Source of the DNA: a virus
DNA: 64,000 bases
Virus record (IMG/VR): IMGVR_UViG_3300002835_000088
Location: 28,704-92,703 of that record
Direction: 5' to 3' (one strand)
Numbering within the stretch: the first letter of the stretch is position 1; each line of letters opens with the position of its first letter. Below, piece after piece: positions 17,894 to 27,541 of this stretch. Under the pieces are notes generated by a model, which had not been told where the DNA came from, ran no database searches, and saw nothing but the letters and a program-made list of their open reading frames with translations. The translations under genes and the position numbers were made by a program.

Positions 17894-18823
17894 TCACTCG
17901 TTTCCTTTAGTTTCTTCTTGACCATAGTAAGCATATGGATCTGCTACTACGAAGTTATCACTGATTGCTTGTTCTGCGGCACTGCCATCATCAACAAGTG
18001 TGCAAACAGTGAAGAATGGGCACTTCCATTTGCAGTCACGCGAAGGGCGTGGATACGCATGGAAAGCTGGGTTCTCACCTTCATCCAATGCTGTTCTAAC
18101 ACGCATCATGTCGGCAATAGTGCCGTGCAGACGGTCCCAGAAGGAGCGTAGGGTGAAGATGTTGTGCCGTACTTCGATTTGGTCGTAGAACGGCGGACGT
18201 GCCGCTGCAGAACGTCGTACCTTCTTCAACATTGTGAAGATGCCTCCGTCTGAGCGTTCTGACTCATCCTTCTTGGTGGATTCCAAGAGCATGTATGTCA
18301 AAATCTGTTCATTCATTGGTGCAAGGTTTGCAAATTCGCTCAATGAACCGCCAACTGTTTTAAAGTCACGGAACATACGAACACCATCACCCTTGCGACG
18401 CACACGCATATCAAGCTTTCCAGTGAGTTCAACTTCTCCATTGAAAAGCGGTGCGGTAATAACTTCTTCTGTAGAAATCATTTCAAGTTCGGCATCAATG
18501 CCATTTTCTTCTACCCATTGCAAGTAGCCTTCAAGCATGATGTGTCCAAGTTCTCCCTCTTTTTCCAACTCGGAGACGTCTTTGAACTCTGCAAGAAGTA
18601 CTTGCTTTTCTGCGTTTAAAAGTTTTGAGTGTGATTCTAGAAGCGGTGTTCCGTTTGCGTAGTAGTCATCTAGCGCAGCGTGAATTCTTGTACCAAGTAC
18701 GAGTGCACCAGTAGAGTCTCTATACTTTGGTTGCAATCTTCTATAGTAAGTAAGCCACCACTTGCGACGGCAATCTTTAAATGTTTGAATCTCGCTGTTG
18801 GAGATTCTGACTACTTCGCTCAT
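17894..18823 (-). CDS. PD-(D/E)XK exonuclease with Fe-S cysteine set (Cas4/AddB-like)
   Basis: A 309-residue protein. His48 (GTRIHAAL), Asp138 (GKLDMRV) and Asp153-x-Lys155 (RDFKT) form the RecB-type nuclease active site. Cys18 plus Cys264, Cys268 and Cys274 (CKWKCPFFTVC) reproduce the split four-cysteine iron-sulfur cluster of Cas4 and AddB nucleases. It is probably a 5'-3' or single-strand exonuclease producing substrate for the neighbouring Sak4-like recombinase. There is no CRISPR array in the window, so a CRISPR role is not indicated. The gene overlaps the SNF2 helicase gene by 4 bases. Confidence 0.88.
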   Translation of the reverse strand: MSEVVRISNSEIQTFKDCRRKWWLTYYRRLQPKYRDSTGALVLGTRIHAALDDYYANGTPLLESHSKLLNAEKQVLLAEFKDVSELEKEGELGHIMLEGYLQWVEENGIDAELEMISTEEVITAPLFNGEVELTGKLDMRVRRKGDGVRMFRDFKTVGGSLSEFANLAPMNEQILTYMLLESTKKDESERSDGGIFTMLKKVRRSAAARPPFYDQIEVRHNIFTLRSFWDRLHGTIADMMRVRTALDEGENPAFHAYPRPSRDCKWKCPFFTVCTLVDDGSAAEQAISDNFVVADPYAYYGQEETKGNE

Positions 18824-20619
18824 AGTAACCCTGCCTTATCGTCTTTAAGTAGTTTTAGTAGTTGTGTTTGGTCTTGAACGATGTCTTCAAAGTTCTGAGC
18901 TTTTTTCTCGAGAACATCGATAACACGTTCTTCTATAGTTCCTTCAGTCACGTAATCAGTGATGATTACTGAGTCATGAATTTCGGAACCAATTCTGTGA
19001 ACTCTATCAAGGGCTTGCTTGTGGTCAACTAGCGACCAAGGGCGTTGAAGCATAATCAAACGGCGAGCAGCAGTAAGAGTTACACCAACACCACCCGCCT
19101 GAGCAGTAAATAGAATCCATTTAGTTTTTCCAGATTGGAAATCATCGATGGCTTTCTGACGTTCATCTTCTGTTTGAGCACCTGTAATAAGCCCGTGAGG
19201 GATGCTCTTCTTTGTCATCTCGGCACTTACTAAATCAATTAATTGCCGAGACACAGCGCAAACTGCCACTGAATCATCACCAAAGTCTCCGCTTTCAATA
19301 TCGTCCATGAGTGCATCAACTTTGCAAGAAGGTTCAGTCAGATATACAGCTATTTCTCCTGTTTGCTCATTTGTCTCAAGAACAGCAGAAGAACTTGCAA
19401 ACTGCAGAAGTCTTAAAGTCTGCGTCAAAATACTTGGAGCAGTGAGAGCAGAACCGTTTTCTAACTCTGCAATCATGGTGTCACGCATTTGCTCATAAGC
19501 CTTCTTCTGCTTAGGAGACATTTCAATGTCACGACGTTCGTTGATTACCTCTGGCAACCAAGGGAGCACAACAGACTTCAACATTCGTCGCATAACAGGT
19601 TGAACAGCTTTGTCGAATTCTGCTTGCATGTGAGGCTTTACTCCGATAACAAGCATTCCACCAAATGCATTTAACATGGTGTCTACCATTCGCTCAATCC
19701 AACGAGTTTTGCTAGGCCAGTCTTTTGGTGACAACCAGTGAAGGATTGCCCATAGGTCGACTACATCTTTTGCAATCGGTGTACCAGTTAAAGCAAACTT
19801 AATTTGAGCATCGCCAGTTGCAGCCCATAGAGCTCGAGTCTGCTTTGACTTTGGCTCCTTAGAGCGGTGAATCTCATCTGCAATTACAGCTTTAAAATCA
19901 ATAGCGTTCAACTCACGCTGATGCACTTCGCAGCGGTTAGCACTAACAGACTCGTCGTGACCTCCACAATCGGAGCAGCGAGTCAAAGCCACAGAGCCAT
20001 AAGGAGCAAGTCTTGAGTGGCCTCTTAAAGCCTCCCAATTGAGAACATAAACATCGGCTTGAGCATCGAATTGTTTTTTGCGTTGTACTGCTGTTCCTTT
20101 GACAACTTGAGTGGTGACTTCAGGCCACCATTTTTCAAACTCTCTCGCCCAGTTCTTTTTTAGGGTGTTAGGGCAAACGATTAGTGCTGGAAAGACCTGC
20201 TCACCGTCGTTTTGTAGTTTTTTCAAGGCTCTGATTGCCTGAGCCGTTTTACCTAAACCTGGCTCGTCAGCGAGCAGGGCACGCTTAGCGGTGCTGAGGA
20301 ACTGTACGCCCGCTCTTTGGTGTGGGAATAGGTCTTCATCCCCTTCCGCCTCTAAAACCTCTCTAAGGGCCATAGAAGGCGAAATACGGGTATTTAATTC
20401 ATTGGTTGCCCAATCATTAAGGGCTGGACCTATTTGAAGGTCATGGAGGAAGGTGGAGCGCAAAGCAAGGCAACTGGACCAGCTTAAAGGCAGTCTCCAT
20501 AGCTGGTCTTCTGTAGACCATTTAGAGCCTGGAATAGACTTACAAAGGTCTTTAAATCGCCACTCAGCTTGAATGACTATGTTGGATTTTTCAGCGTCTA
20601 AATCCACAAATACTGGCAT
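18820..20619 (-). CDS. SNF2-family DNA helicase/translocase with zinc-finger-like insert
   Basis: A 599-residue protein. After a small N-terminal domain (1-90, HARP-like appearance) it has Walker A ADEPGLGKTA at 117-126, DEIH at 248-251, ALTGTPI (motif III) and the C-terminal lobe GGVGVTLTAARRLIMLQRPW...QALDRVHRIGS (motifs V and VI), all SNF2/Swi2 hallmarks. Between motifs Ia and II is an unusual insert, Cys215-x2-Cys218...Cys230-x2-His233, resembling a zinc finger. It probably remodels forks or recombination intermediates. AGGAAG precedes the ATG. Confidence 0.9.
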   Translation of the reverse strand: MPVFVDLDAEKSNIVIQAEWRFKDLCKSIPGSKWSTEDQLWRLPLSWSSCLALRSTFLHDLQIGPALNDWATNELNTRISPSMALREVLEAEGDEDLFPHQRAGVQFLSTAKRALLADEPGLGKTAQAIRALKKLQNDGEQVFPALIVCPNTLKKNWAREFEKWWPEVTTQVVKGTAVQRKKQFDAQADVYVLNWEALRGHSRLAPYGSVALTRCSDCGGHDESVSANRCEVHQRELNAIDFKAVIADEIHRSKEPKSKQTRALWAATGDAQIKFALTGTPIAKDVVDLWAILHWLSPKDWPSKTRWIERMVDTMLNAFGGMLVIGVKPHMQAEFDKAVQPVMRRMLKSVVLPWLPEVINERRDIEMSPKQKKAYEQMRDTMIAELENGSALTAPSILTQTLRLLQFASSSAVLETNEQTGEIAVYLTEPSCKVDALMDDIESGDFGDDSVAVCAVSRQLIDLVSAEMTKKSIPHGLITGAQTEDERQKAIDDFQSGKTKWILFTAQAGGVGVTLTAARRLIMLQRPWSLVDHKQALDRVHRIGSEIHDSVIITDYVTEGTIEERVIDVLEKKAQNFEDIVQDQTQLLKLLKDDKAGLL

Positions 20620-20647
20620 TTTTACTTCCTGTCACTATGTCAAACAT

Positions 20648-20688
20648 ACTATCACGAAAAATTAAAAAACTTTAAAATTCTTGATAGT
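20648..20688. repeat. Inverted repeat in the AT-rich gap before the helicase gene
   Basis: ACTATCA at 20648-20654 and TGATAGT at 20682-20688 flank an AT-rich spacer of 27 bases between the RuvC-like gene and the SNF2 gene. It could be an operator or a weak terminator; the arms are only 7 bp. Confidence 0.35.
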
Positions 20689-21173
20689 TATTTTTCTTTG
20701 TCTAAGAGTACACGAGGTACCCATCCTTGCTTGGCTAGAGCTAGTAGGGCGTGTCGTATTGCATCATTAGCATGACCTTCCCCACCCACGTGCCAAGTTC
20801 CAACCTTTTTTAGAGCATCATTTGGGAACATGTTCTTTGCGTCTACTGGGTTTTGCATCCATATGTTTTCTGGCGAATAACCATCTTCCCTACATAGATG
20901 TTTCAAGACTCCTATTTGCTCTAGAGAGTATGGAGCCTGAGAATTTCGAACAGTGGCTGCATTTATAATAAAACGCTCACACACAACTTTGAATGAGGGC
21001 GAGTTTTTATATTGGGCCATCACTGCTCTTACGTCAGAAGCAAAGTCTTCAGGCTGAGATTCCATTGAATAAACTTTAACTGGAAAGTCATCAGCCCCTC
21101 CGCTCCATGTAATAAGAGCTATACCCGTGGCTTTACCTGGGTCTACTGCCAAAATTGCATAGTTAGAGTTCAT
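20688..21173 (-). CDS. RuvC-like Holliday junction resolvase (RNase H fold)
   Basis: A 161-residue protein. Asp11 in AVDPGKATGIA, Glu66 in VVCERFIIN and Asp137 in HANDAIRHALLAL give the RuvC/RNase H-like acidic triad in the expected order. Length matches small phage resolvases. It overlaps the DNA polymerase gene by 4 bases. The likely role is cleavage of branched replication or recombination intermediates before packaging. Confidence 0.8.
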   Translation of the reverse strand: MNSNYAILAVDPGKATGIALITWSGGADDFPVKVYSMESQPEDFASDVRAVMAQYKNSPSFKVVCERFIINAATVRNSQAPYSLEQIGVLKHLCREDGYSPENIWMQNPVDAKNMFPNDALKKVGTWHVGGEGHANDAIRHALLALAKQGWVPRVLLDKEK

Positions 21174-22996
21174 TCGTACTTTTGCCCCCAGTTCTCGAGT
21201 GGTCCTTCAACATCAGCCGTTAATGGAACAGCCCAACCTTCTCTGGTAGTCATACATTCACGAACAACTTTTTTAATTTCTTCAGCCTCTTCACGAGGGG
21301 CTTGAAGAACAATTTCGTCATGTACTGGAACAATTAAGTAGTCAGTCAAATCTGCTTGGTCTAGCTTTAAAAGATTTGACTTAAACACTTCAGCAGCACC
21401 ACCTTGAATCAAATAATTGACTAGCGTGTATGTACGCTCTTCGTCACAAGGGATTCGACGTCCAGTCCAAGTGTGAACATATCCTTGCCCTTCAGTGCGA
21501 AGTCTTTCTTGACCAATGCTGTCGATATGTTTTTGAAAAGCAGCCATACCTGGATAGTTAACGTCGAATGAATCAGACACAGCTCGCATTTGAGGTTCTG
21601 GAACACCAGCAGTTAAAGCTTGCTTAGCAACACCTGCACCATAGAGTCGTCCGTAGACAACACCCTTAATGAGGTTACGACGCTTGTCAGACTTTTGCAT
21701 AGTTGGGTCTTGATAAACCTGACGACCAATCTCAGTAAATGGATCAGAACCAGTTGCATCTGCCATGTTAAATAGATTGATTAGGTTTTCATCCCCTGAC
21801 AAAGACGAGAACATACGGAACTCGACCTGATCCAAGTCAGATGTAATAATCACATGGTCAGGGTCTTTAGGGATGAAGGCTCGACGCACAGTTGCATCAC
21901 CTTTAGGCAGAGTCTGCAATGCTGGGTCTGTAATTGACATACGAGAAGTTCTAGCAGCTACTGTTTTGATAGATGGGTGAAGAACTCCATCTATGTTCAT
22001 ATTGATAAAGTTTAAAAAGTAAGTGCTTGCTAGTTTTTCTGCTTTTCTAACTTGAAGAACTATGTCTGCTAACTCTTTAACTTCTTGGTTGCCTTCAATA
22101 GCAAGTTTTTCTAGTTGGTCTCTTGCAGCAGACTTTTGACCAGAAGCGGTGAACTCTGTAATTTCTCCACCAAGTTCTTCCAACATTCTGACAAGCTGTT
22201 GATTACTTGTTATCGAGCCACCATAACGATTGAATGCCCAAAGTTTTGTCTTCTCTGTGTAGTCAAGAAGTTCTTCATACTTTTTCTTTGAGTAATCGAC
22301 ATCAACGCGAGCGCCGTTAATTTCCATACGAGTAACGACTTTTCGTGCGCCCATCTCTAATTCGTAAGCTCGATTGTATGGACCATTAGGGCCACACTTT
22401 TCCCAGTACATCTCCCACAAACGCATTGTTAGTACTGTATCGAGAGCACCGTAAGACCAGAATGGTTCAAAAGAAATTGGAACAGTTCCCCAAGTCCAAC
22501 CATTAGCAGAAAGTTCTTCATCAAGTTTTGATTGAAGATGCGCAGCGTATGGGTCTATATGTTGAGCAGAAAGTTCTTTTAGACCACCGACACCAAGAGG
22601 GTCAACAATGTGAGCCATAATCATTGTGTCATGTGCACGGTCCCATGGAATACGCCAGCGAGATTTAATTTCAAACCAGCGAGCTTCAAACGCAACGTTG
22701 TGACAAACAATAGGACCGTCAAAACGATTCATTGCTTCATAGAAAACGCCATTCCACTCTTCCCATGGAATAGACCAGCCAGTCATTCCGTCACCAACTT
22801 GGACAAGACGTAAATCACCATGCCAAGGAGACAATGCATCTTTACGTTGACCACCTGGACGTTCTCCAGTTTCAGTGTCAATCGCTATAGCATTGTATGG
22901 ACGTCGTTCACCCAACCAATGAAGAAAAGCTTGCGCTTTTTCTACAGAGTCAACTAGATGTAGCTGAACTCCTGTTAAATCTCGTCTCTCAGTCAC
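21170..22996 (-). CDS. Family A DNA polymerase with 3'-5' exonuclease domain
   Basis: A 608-residue protein. The exonuclease motif I is Asp40-x-Glu42 (AIDTETG), with exo II-like CHNVAFEAR and exo III-like YGALDT. Polymerase motif A is SDLDQVEFR (Asp387), motif B is in RRNLIKGVVYGRLYGAG, and motif C is VHDE at 558-561 (Asp560). There is no 5'-3' exonuclease domain, as in T7-like and actinophage polymerases. Motif B has Arg-Asn-Leu-Ile-Lys with Tyr-Gly, and the motif A context is DLDQVEFR. It replicates the phage genome. No primase or replicative helicase was found in the window. Confidence 0.95.
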   Translation of the reverse strand: MTERRDLTGVQLHLVDSVEKAQAFLHWLGERRPYNAIAIDTETGERPGGQRKDALSPWHGDLRLVQVGDGMTGWSIPWEEWNGVFYEAMNRFDGPIVCHNVAFEARWFEIKSRWRIPWDRAHDTMIMAHIVDPLGVGGLKELSAQHIDPYAAHLQSKLDEELSANGWTWGTVPISFEPFWSYGALDTVLTMRLWEMYWEKCGPNGPYNRAYELEMGARKVVTRMEINGARVDVDYSKKKYEELLDYTEKTKLWAFNRYGGSITSNQQLVRMLEELGGEITEFTASGQKSAARDQLEKLAIEGNQEVKELADIVLQVRKAEKLASTYFLNFINMNIDGVLHPSIKTVAARTSRMSITDPALQTLPKGDATVRRAFIPKDPDHVIITSDLDQVEFRMFSSLSGDENLINLFNMADATGSDPFTEIGRQVYQDPTMQKSDKRRNLIKGVVYGRLYGAGVAKQALTAGVPEPQMRAVSDSFDVNYPGMAAFQKHIDSIGQERLRTEGQGYVHTWTGRRIPCDEERTYTLVNYLIQGGAAEVFKSNLLKLDQADLTDYLIVPVHDEIVLQAPREEAEEIKKVVRECMTTREGWAVPLTADVEGPLENWGQKYE

Positions 22997-23010
22997 TTAC
23001 AATCTTTCTT

Positions 23011-23481
23011 CTAAGGAATCATCTCTATTCTATAGATTGATTCTATCTTTTCATCATACTTTGCTGCTTGTTCCAAAAGCCGCTGGGCTACGTGAGTTAG
23101 ATATCTTGCCCCACCAGCATCATATTTGTAAAGAGCATCTAGCACAGGTTCTGGGTCTTCAGAAACTTGAGCCCATGTTCGGTCTTTTTCAGGGAAAATG
23201 ATAGGAAGGTTTTTACTTGGATAGCACTCCTCGCATGGCAAGGAGTCTGGTTTTAGCTCATCTGAAGGAGCTTCAACTAGCCCGTATCTCTTTACAAGAG
23301 GACAAGCTGCTCCATGAAAAACTAAAGAAACTCCAACTCTCGAAAGAATGTAAGAACCATTTTCAGTCTTGTAAAGCTTAAACTCAATCCATCGCGTGGA
23401 GCCGCGACGCCATGAAGATGAATCGCCTAGAAGACGACCACTAAATTGGAGGGTACGAGAACCGTCCTTTACTTCATACAT
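23011..23481 (-). CDS. Hypothetical protein
   Basis: A 156-residue protein that I do not recognise. It starts with a beta-rich half (TLQFSGRLLGDSSSWRRG...WIEFKLYKTENGSYILSRVGVS), has a CxxC (PCEEC) with a further Cys near AACP, and ends in a helical segment. It overlaps its upstream neighbour by one base and is followed by the DNA polymerase gene, so it sits at the border of tail and replication genes. Confidence 0.65.
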   Translation of the reverse strand: MYEVKDGSRTLQFSGRLLGDSSSWRRGSTRWIEFKLYKTENGSYILSRVGVSLVFHGAACPLVKRYGLVEAPSDELKPDSLPCEECYPSKNLPIIFPEKDRTWAQVSEDPEPVLDALYKYDAGGARYLTHVAQRLLEQAAKYDEKIESIYRIEMIP

Positions 23482-23957
23482 TATGGCTGTGTCCCCCCTC
23501 CAGAGTTTTGTTGCTCTTGTAGAGATGTCAACAGATCAGATGTTTCTTGAGCTTGTTCTGTATGTAAATCTTCATCATGTGTATGCTCAATAGTAAGCTC
23601 TTCTATTGGTACTACAATATCCGTAGCTCCTGCAGGGTTGTCTTTAAAATAGATATAAGACCACCACAAAATGCATTCTTCTTTGGCCCATTCAATTTCT
23701 GCCCATCCGCGCATAGGCCAAGGCTCAAAACCAGGATTTTCATTTAATTGAATAAGCTCTATATTTTTTGAAACATCAGTTATATACTGAACAACATTAT
23801 CCATGTGGTTGTATATTAATTCTGCAGAAAGTTCATCTCTTTCTTGAGTGTTATTTATGTTGATAGCTGTATGAACTTCTTCAGAAGAAGATGCAGTAAA
23901 TTTTTTACAGATATACGGACGGTCTTCACCGTTATATTGTGCAAGATATTCTATCAT
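23481..23957 (-). CDS. Hypothetical protein downstream of the S74 tail fibre
   Basis: A 158-residue acidic protein with no recognised domain. There is a Trp-rich core (GFEPWPMRGWAEIEWAKEECILWWSYIYF) and a low-complexity Glu/Gln/Ser tail. Its ATG overlaps the stop of the fibre gene by 4 bases, so it may be a fibre chaperone or accessory; that is inference from position only. Confidence 0.6.
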   Translation of the reverse strand: MIEYLAQYNGEDRPYICKKFTASSSEEVHTAININNTQERDELSAELIYNHMDNVVQYITDVSKNIELIQLNENPGFEPWPMRGWAEIEWAKEECILWWSYIYFKDNPAGATDIVVPIEELTIEHTHDEDLHTEQAQETSDLLTSLQEQQNSGGGTQP

Positions 23958-25504
23958 ATTACTTCCTTCAGTCTCTGAATCTCTTCCTTGAGAGAGTCTA
24001 TCTCAGATTGTTGAGTTTTTAGTAGTTCAATAACGAGTGTTGAAAGAAGTCCGTAGTCAATACCGTCTGGCTCGCCATTCTTATCGTATGAAAGGATTTG
24101 TTCAACACCTAAATCCTGAACTTCTTCAGCAATATAACCATACATCCATTCACGATTATATCTATTTTGTACCCCTCTAACAGAATTCTTGTATTTATAT
24201 TTTTTAATTTTAAGATTTAAAATATTTTTTGGTTCTTGAACTACAAAATCTGATATATCTTGCTTTACTTTTAATGTAGATGGGACTACTCCTCCAATAC
24301 TGACACCACCTTGAGGGGTAACACCATGAATGTGCGAACCATTTGAACCAACGTGACCGTGTGCACCACCAGTAATTGCCATGCTATTCATAAATAAAGT
24401 TGCGGTGTGCGTGTGAGCTGGTACAGACCCGCCAGTGTGTTGGTGGTTTCCAACAGCAACTTGATTGGAACCAGTGCCAACTGGAAGACGGGCAAAAGCA
24501 AGAGTACCACTATCAATTTTTGACGCACTAACTTGCGGAATGCGAGCATCAGCAAAAATACCTGAAGTAATTTTTCCAGCATCTAGGTTGGGAATTCTTG
24601 TAACATTTAATGTTCCTGAAGTAATTTTTCCAGCGTCTAAACCTGGAATTCGTCCAGCAGCAAATTCTCCTGAGGTAATAATAGATGCACCAAGTGATGG
24701 AATATTACCTGTTGATAAAACTCCAGATACTTGAGATGCTGCAACATTTCCTGTGATTTTATCTCCAGCAATAGTTGCATTAGTTAGAGCTCCTCTAATT
24801 TTTGAGGCAGAAATTCCACTGGTACCGTCAATTAGACCATCAGTTATAGAACCGCTAATAACATTTTCTGTGCCAACTGCATTGGCGGCTAACTCGCTGT
24901 TTCCTACAGCATCTAAAGCAATCTCTGAAGAACCAACAGCATCAACATTAATTTCGGATGTTCCTACAGCGTCTGCTGTAATTTCTGCAGAACCTACGGC
25001 GTCTGAAGAGATTTCGCTGTTTCCTACAGAATCTGTTTGAAGATTCTCTGCTCCAGCTGCATCTACACCTAACTCAGAAAAACCTACAGAATCTTGAGCT
25101 ATTTCTGAAGAAGTCACTGCATCCGAGGCAATTTCATCGTTTCCTACTGCATCTGTGAGAATGTTTTCTCGATAGACGGCATCTACAGAAAGCTCATTGG
25201 TTGTAACAGCATTTTCCACAATTTCTGCAGAACCAACTGCGTCTGTTTGTATTTCTGCAGCACTTACTGAATCTATAGCAAGCTGAGCCTCACTAATTGC
25301 AGAATCAGCAACCAACTCTCTAGTGATTGCCTGTGCTAGAATTTTATCTGTGCTGATAATTCTAGGGGCAAGATTGTTTTCATCGACAGCAAAGTTACCT
25401 AATCTAGAAGGAGATGGCCTAGCCTCTAGATATTTAATTCTGCGTTGAACATCGGAAATAGAACCTGTAATTGTTCTATTTCTACTTCTTCTTCTACTCG
25501 CCAA
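23954..25504 (-). CDS. Tail fibre with decapeptide repeats and S74 self-cleaving chaperone domain
   Basis: A 516-residue protein. Residues ~50-220 are about 14 tandem ten-residue repeats of the type SDAVGSAEIT, predicted to form a beta-helical or fibrous shaft. Residues ~225-350 continue with SGxxxxARIPxLDAGKI repeats, then His-rich HTHTATL and HGHVGSNGSHIHG segments. The last 108 residues form an intramolecular chaperone (peptidase S74). Ser409 and Lys414 in STLKVKQDI match the Ser-x4-Lys self-cleavage motif. It ends in a coiled coil. Cleavage before Ser409 would release the chaperone after trimer assembly. It overlaps the minor tail gene by 11 bases. Confidence 0.88.
   Translation of the reverse strand: MASRRRSRNRTITGSISDVQRRIKYLEARPSPSRLGNFAVDENNLAPRIISTDKILAQAITRELVADSAISEAQLAIDSVSAAEIQTDAVGSAEIVENAVTTNELSVDAVYRENILTDAVGNDEIASDAVTSSEIAQDSVGFSELGVDAAGAENLQTDSVGNSEISSDAVGSAEITADAVGTSEINVDAVGSSEIALDAVGNSELAANAVGTENVISGSITDGLIDGTSGISASKIRGALTNATIAGDKITGNVAASQVSGVLSTGNIPSLGASIITSGEFAAGRIPGLDAGKITSGTLNVTRIPNLDAGKITSGIFADARIPQVSASKIDSGTLAFARLPVGTGSNQVAVGNHQHTGGSVPAHTHTATLFMNSMAITGGAHGHVGSNGSHIHGVTPQGGVSIGGVVPSTLKVKQDISDFVVQEPKNILNLKIKKYKYKNSVRGVQNRYNREWMYGYIAEEVQDLGVEQILSYDKNGEPDGIDYGLLSTLVIELLKTQQSEIDSLKEEIQRLKEVI
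24800..25270 (-). repeat. Tandem ~30-bp repeats coding for the fibre decapeptide shaft
   Basis: The coding sequence repeats every ~30 bases (GCATCTG/TTTCTGAAG-like words), encoding DAVGSSEI-type units. Unit sequences are similar but not identical at the DNA level, so expansion is old or under codon drift. Such repeats can change copy number and so alter fibre length. Confidence 0.7.
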
Positions 25505-27527
25505 TTGTCTTTATCTTCCTCTTTTTGTCGACTTTCCAATCAGGAATAAGAACTAAATCTACCGTCTCTGGGAATGTAGGAGTATCTGGGACAGACACTT
25601 TATAAGACTCAATTTTTCTAATTAAAATGTCATCTCTGGGTTCTTGGTCGTTGCCAAGTCTTTGACGTACGAATTCATCATCAATAATTATTGAACACCA
25701 ATCACCTGGATTGTAAGAGCCAATTAATGGCGATAGAGAACCATTGACCTGAATGTTGTAAGTGCCTATTGGAGGTAAGGCTTCATAGAGATAATCCTGA
25801 GCATATTCATAGAGTGAGTCTTCATCTTCAATTTCATCTACCTGTTCTACCTGATCTAGAAGAGGCCAGCTCCTACCTTCTGTATTAGAAAGATACCCGC
25901 GGACAGCAGCACCTGCGTAAGGCTGGCTAGCATCGTCATTCATATCTTCTATACGACCGACTGCAAAGAAACGTGTAGCCGAGTCCTCTGCAGATTCTTC
26001 TACAGTAAATGTAAGAACGTTTCCTGGGTATTCAAACACTATTTGATCAGCACCTACCTCTTCTGCAGTGTAGTAATCTCCATTTGCTGGTTCAAACTCT
26101 AAGTCAGCAGAAAACACTTCAAACTTTCTTGTAAAGCTTGCAGTATCGTAGTCATAGTCGCAATCAATTCGATACTCAAATGGACCATTTATAGAGTTGG
26201 AGTATTCTTCTAAAATTTCTCCAACTGTTTTATTTTGATACCCTCGAAAAGTAAGAGTGTCTCTATAATAACCACTTTTGATAGAGCTATCAAGAGCTAT
26301 ACCAATATCTGAGTTTGAAAGATAGCTTCCATAATCTCCGTAACTTACTTTGCTACCTAGTGTTACAGTTCCACCAGCCACTGCTTTAAAATCAGCAAGC
26401 ACCGAGCCAGTAACGTATCTAATTTTATTTGCTGCTGGAACAGCACTAATTATTTGCCGTCCATCATATGTTGTGTCAAGTACACCAGTAAAAAATGAAT
26501 CTACACCTTTAACAACAGCAGAAGACCCAACCAATGAGTTATGAGTTCTATCAAGAGTTAGCTCTGCAGTTCCTCCACCATTAGGCCCAAAGATGTTGCC
26601 CATGGATCTTGAAATTACGTTGTATGTTTGAAGACCACTTACAGGGCTTGGGGGCACATCTGGACCGTTCAAGTCGTATCTAAAAGTTGTTGATGTAGGA
26701 ACTTCAGTTACAAAATGAGTACCATCCAAGTCTGAGCCAACTTCATAAACAGATACTTCTTGACCAACAATAATATCGTGTTCTTTTTCTGTAGTAATTG
26801 TTACTACGTTAGCTGAACGCTCTTTTTTAACGATTGGAACGTCAAAATCTTTAGCTGGTCTAATTGCCTCATTTGCAAAATTAACCCCACCCAAATCTGT
26901 ATTAATTCTGTAAACTAAATCTCTAGCTACATCAAAAGTATCTGCAAGTAATCTACATGCACCAGAATCGCTTGTACCAGAGGTGTTTGCAGAAGTGCTT
27001 AAATACTGAAATTGATTTGCAGCAGTTATGTTTGTAATTTGATGAGTACCATTTACAGCAGGGTTTACTGTAGTAATTTTTATAAACTGGTCTTCAGAAA
27101 AACCGTGGGGTTCTTTAGTAGTTATTGTTGCAACTCCGCCAGAGACAGAATATGCAGCAATTCCAATGTACTCGGAGCCATAAACAATAGTTTGCCAAAT
27201 ATTTCTATGATAGAGATAGCTGACGAACTCAGCGCCGTCGACTGAAAGCTCCTGACTTCTTACGTCATATCGACGTGACCAAATAATCCCGCCCCATACG
27301 CAAACCCCGTTACGCATAATGTAAATACCTGTTCTACCTGGCATAGTTGCTTCATAAAGGTCAAGGGCTTTTGTGGTTTCAATAAATGGAATAGTTCCAG
27401 AAAAAGCACCAGCTTTTCTATTAACTCTTTCATAGGAAACATTTTTAAAAGGAACTTCAGAAATAACAGTATTTGTCAGCAAATCTGTTAGATAGTATCG
27501 GTATTCGACATTAGTCTGTAGTGTCAT
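25494..27527 (-). CDS. Minor tail protein (baseplate/tail-tip type) with inserted beta repeats
   Basis: A 677-residue protein. The N-terminus (YLTDLLTNTVISEVPFKNVSYERV...SGTIPF...GRTGIYIMRNGVCVWGGIIW) and the C-terminal part (GDWCSIIIDDEFV...ILIRKIESYKVSVPDTPTFPETVDLVLIPD) resemble actinophage minor tail proteins located after Dit. The middle (about 125-380) contains roughly three of the His-Gly/VTI-type beta repeats also found in the Dit-like and major tail proteins. It probably forms the tail tip hub. The gene lies 14 bp after the Dit-like gene. Confidence 0.8.
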   Translation of the reverse strand: MTLQTNVEYRYYLTDLLTNTVISEVPFKNVSYERVNRKAGAFSGTIPFIETTKALDLYEATMPGRTGIYIMRNGVCVWGGIIWSRRYDVRSQELSVDGAEFVSYLYHRNIWQTIVYGSEYIGIAAYSVSGGVATITTKEPHGFSEDQFIKITTVNPAVNGTHQITNITAANQFQYLSTSANTSGTSDSGACRLLADTFDVARDLVYRINTDLGGVNFANEAIRPAKDFDVPIVKKERSANVVTITTEKEHDIIVGQEVSVYEVGSDLDGTHFVTEVPTSTTFRYDLNGPDVPPSPVSGLQTYNVISRSMGNIFGPNGGGTAELTLDRTHNSLVGSSAVVKGVDSFFTGVLDTTYDGRQIISAVPAANKIRYVTGSVLADFKAVAGGTVTLGSKVSYGDYGSYLSNSDIGIALDSSIKSGYYRDTLTFRGYQNKTVGEILEEYSNSINGPFEYRIDCDYDYDTASFTRKFEVFSADLEFEPANGDYYTAEEVGADQIVFEYPGNVLTFTVEESAEDSATRFFAVGRIEDMNDDASQPYAGAAVRGYLSNTEGRSWPLLDQVEQVDEIEDEDSLYEYAQDYLYEALPPIGTYNIQVNGSLSPLIGSYNPGDWCSIIIDDEFVRQRLGNDQEPRDDILIRKIESYKVSVPDTPTFPETVDLVLIPDWKVDKKRKIKTIGE

Positions 27528-27541
27528 TTATAGGAGTCCTT

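Noticed and set aside
17894-18823. Cas4-like nuclease as a sign of a CRISPR system
   Set aside because: There are no CRISPR repeats or other cas genes in the window; the nuclease is embedded in a phage recombination operon.
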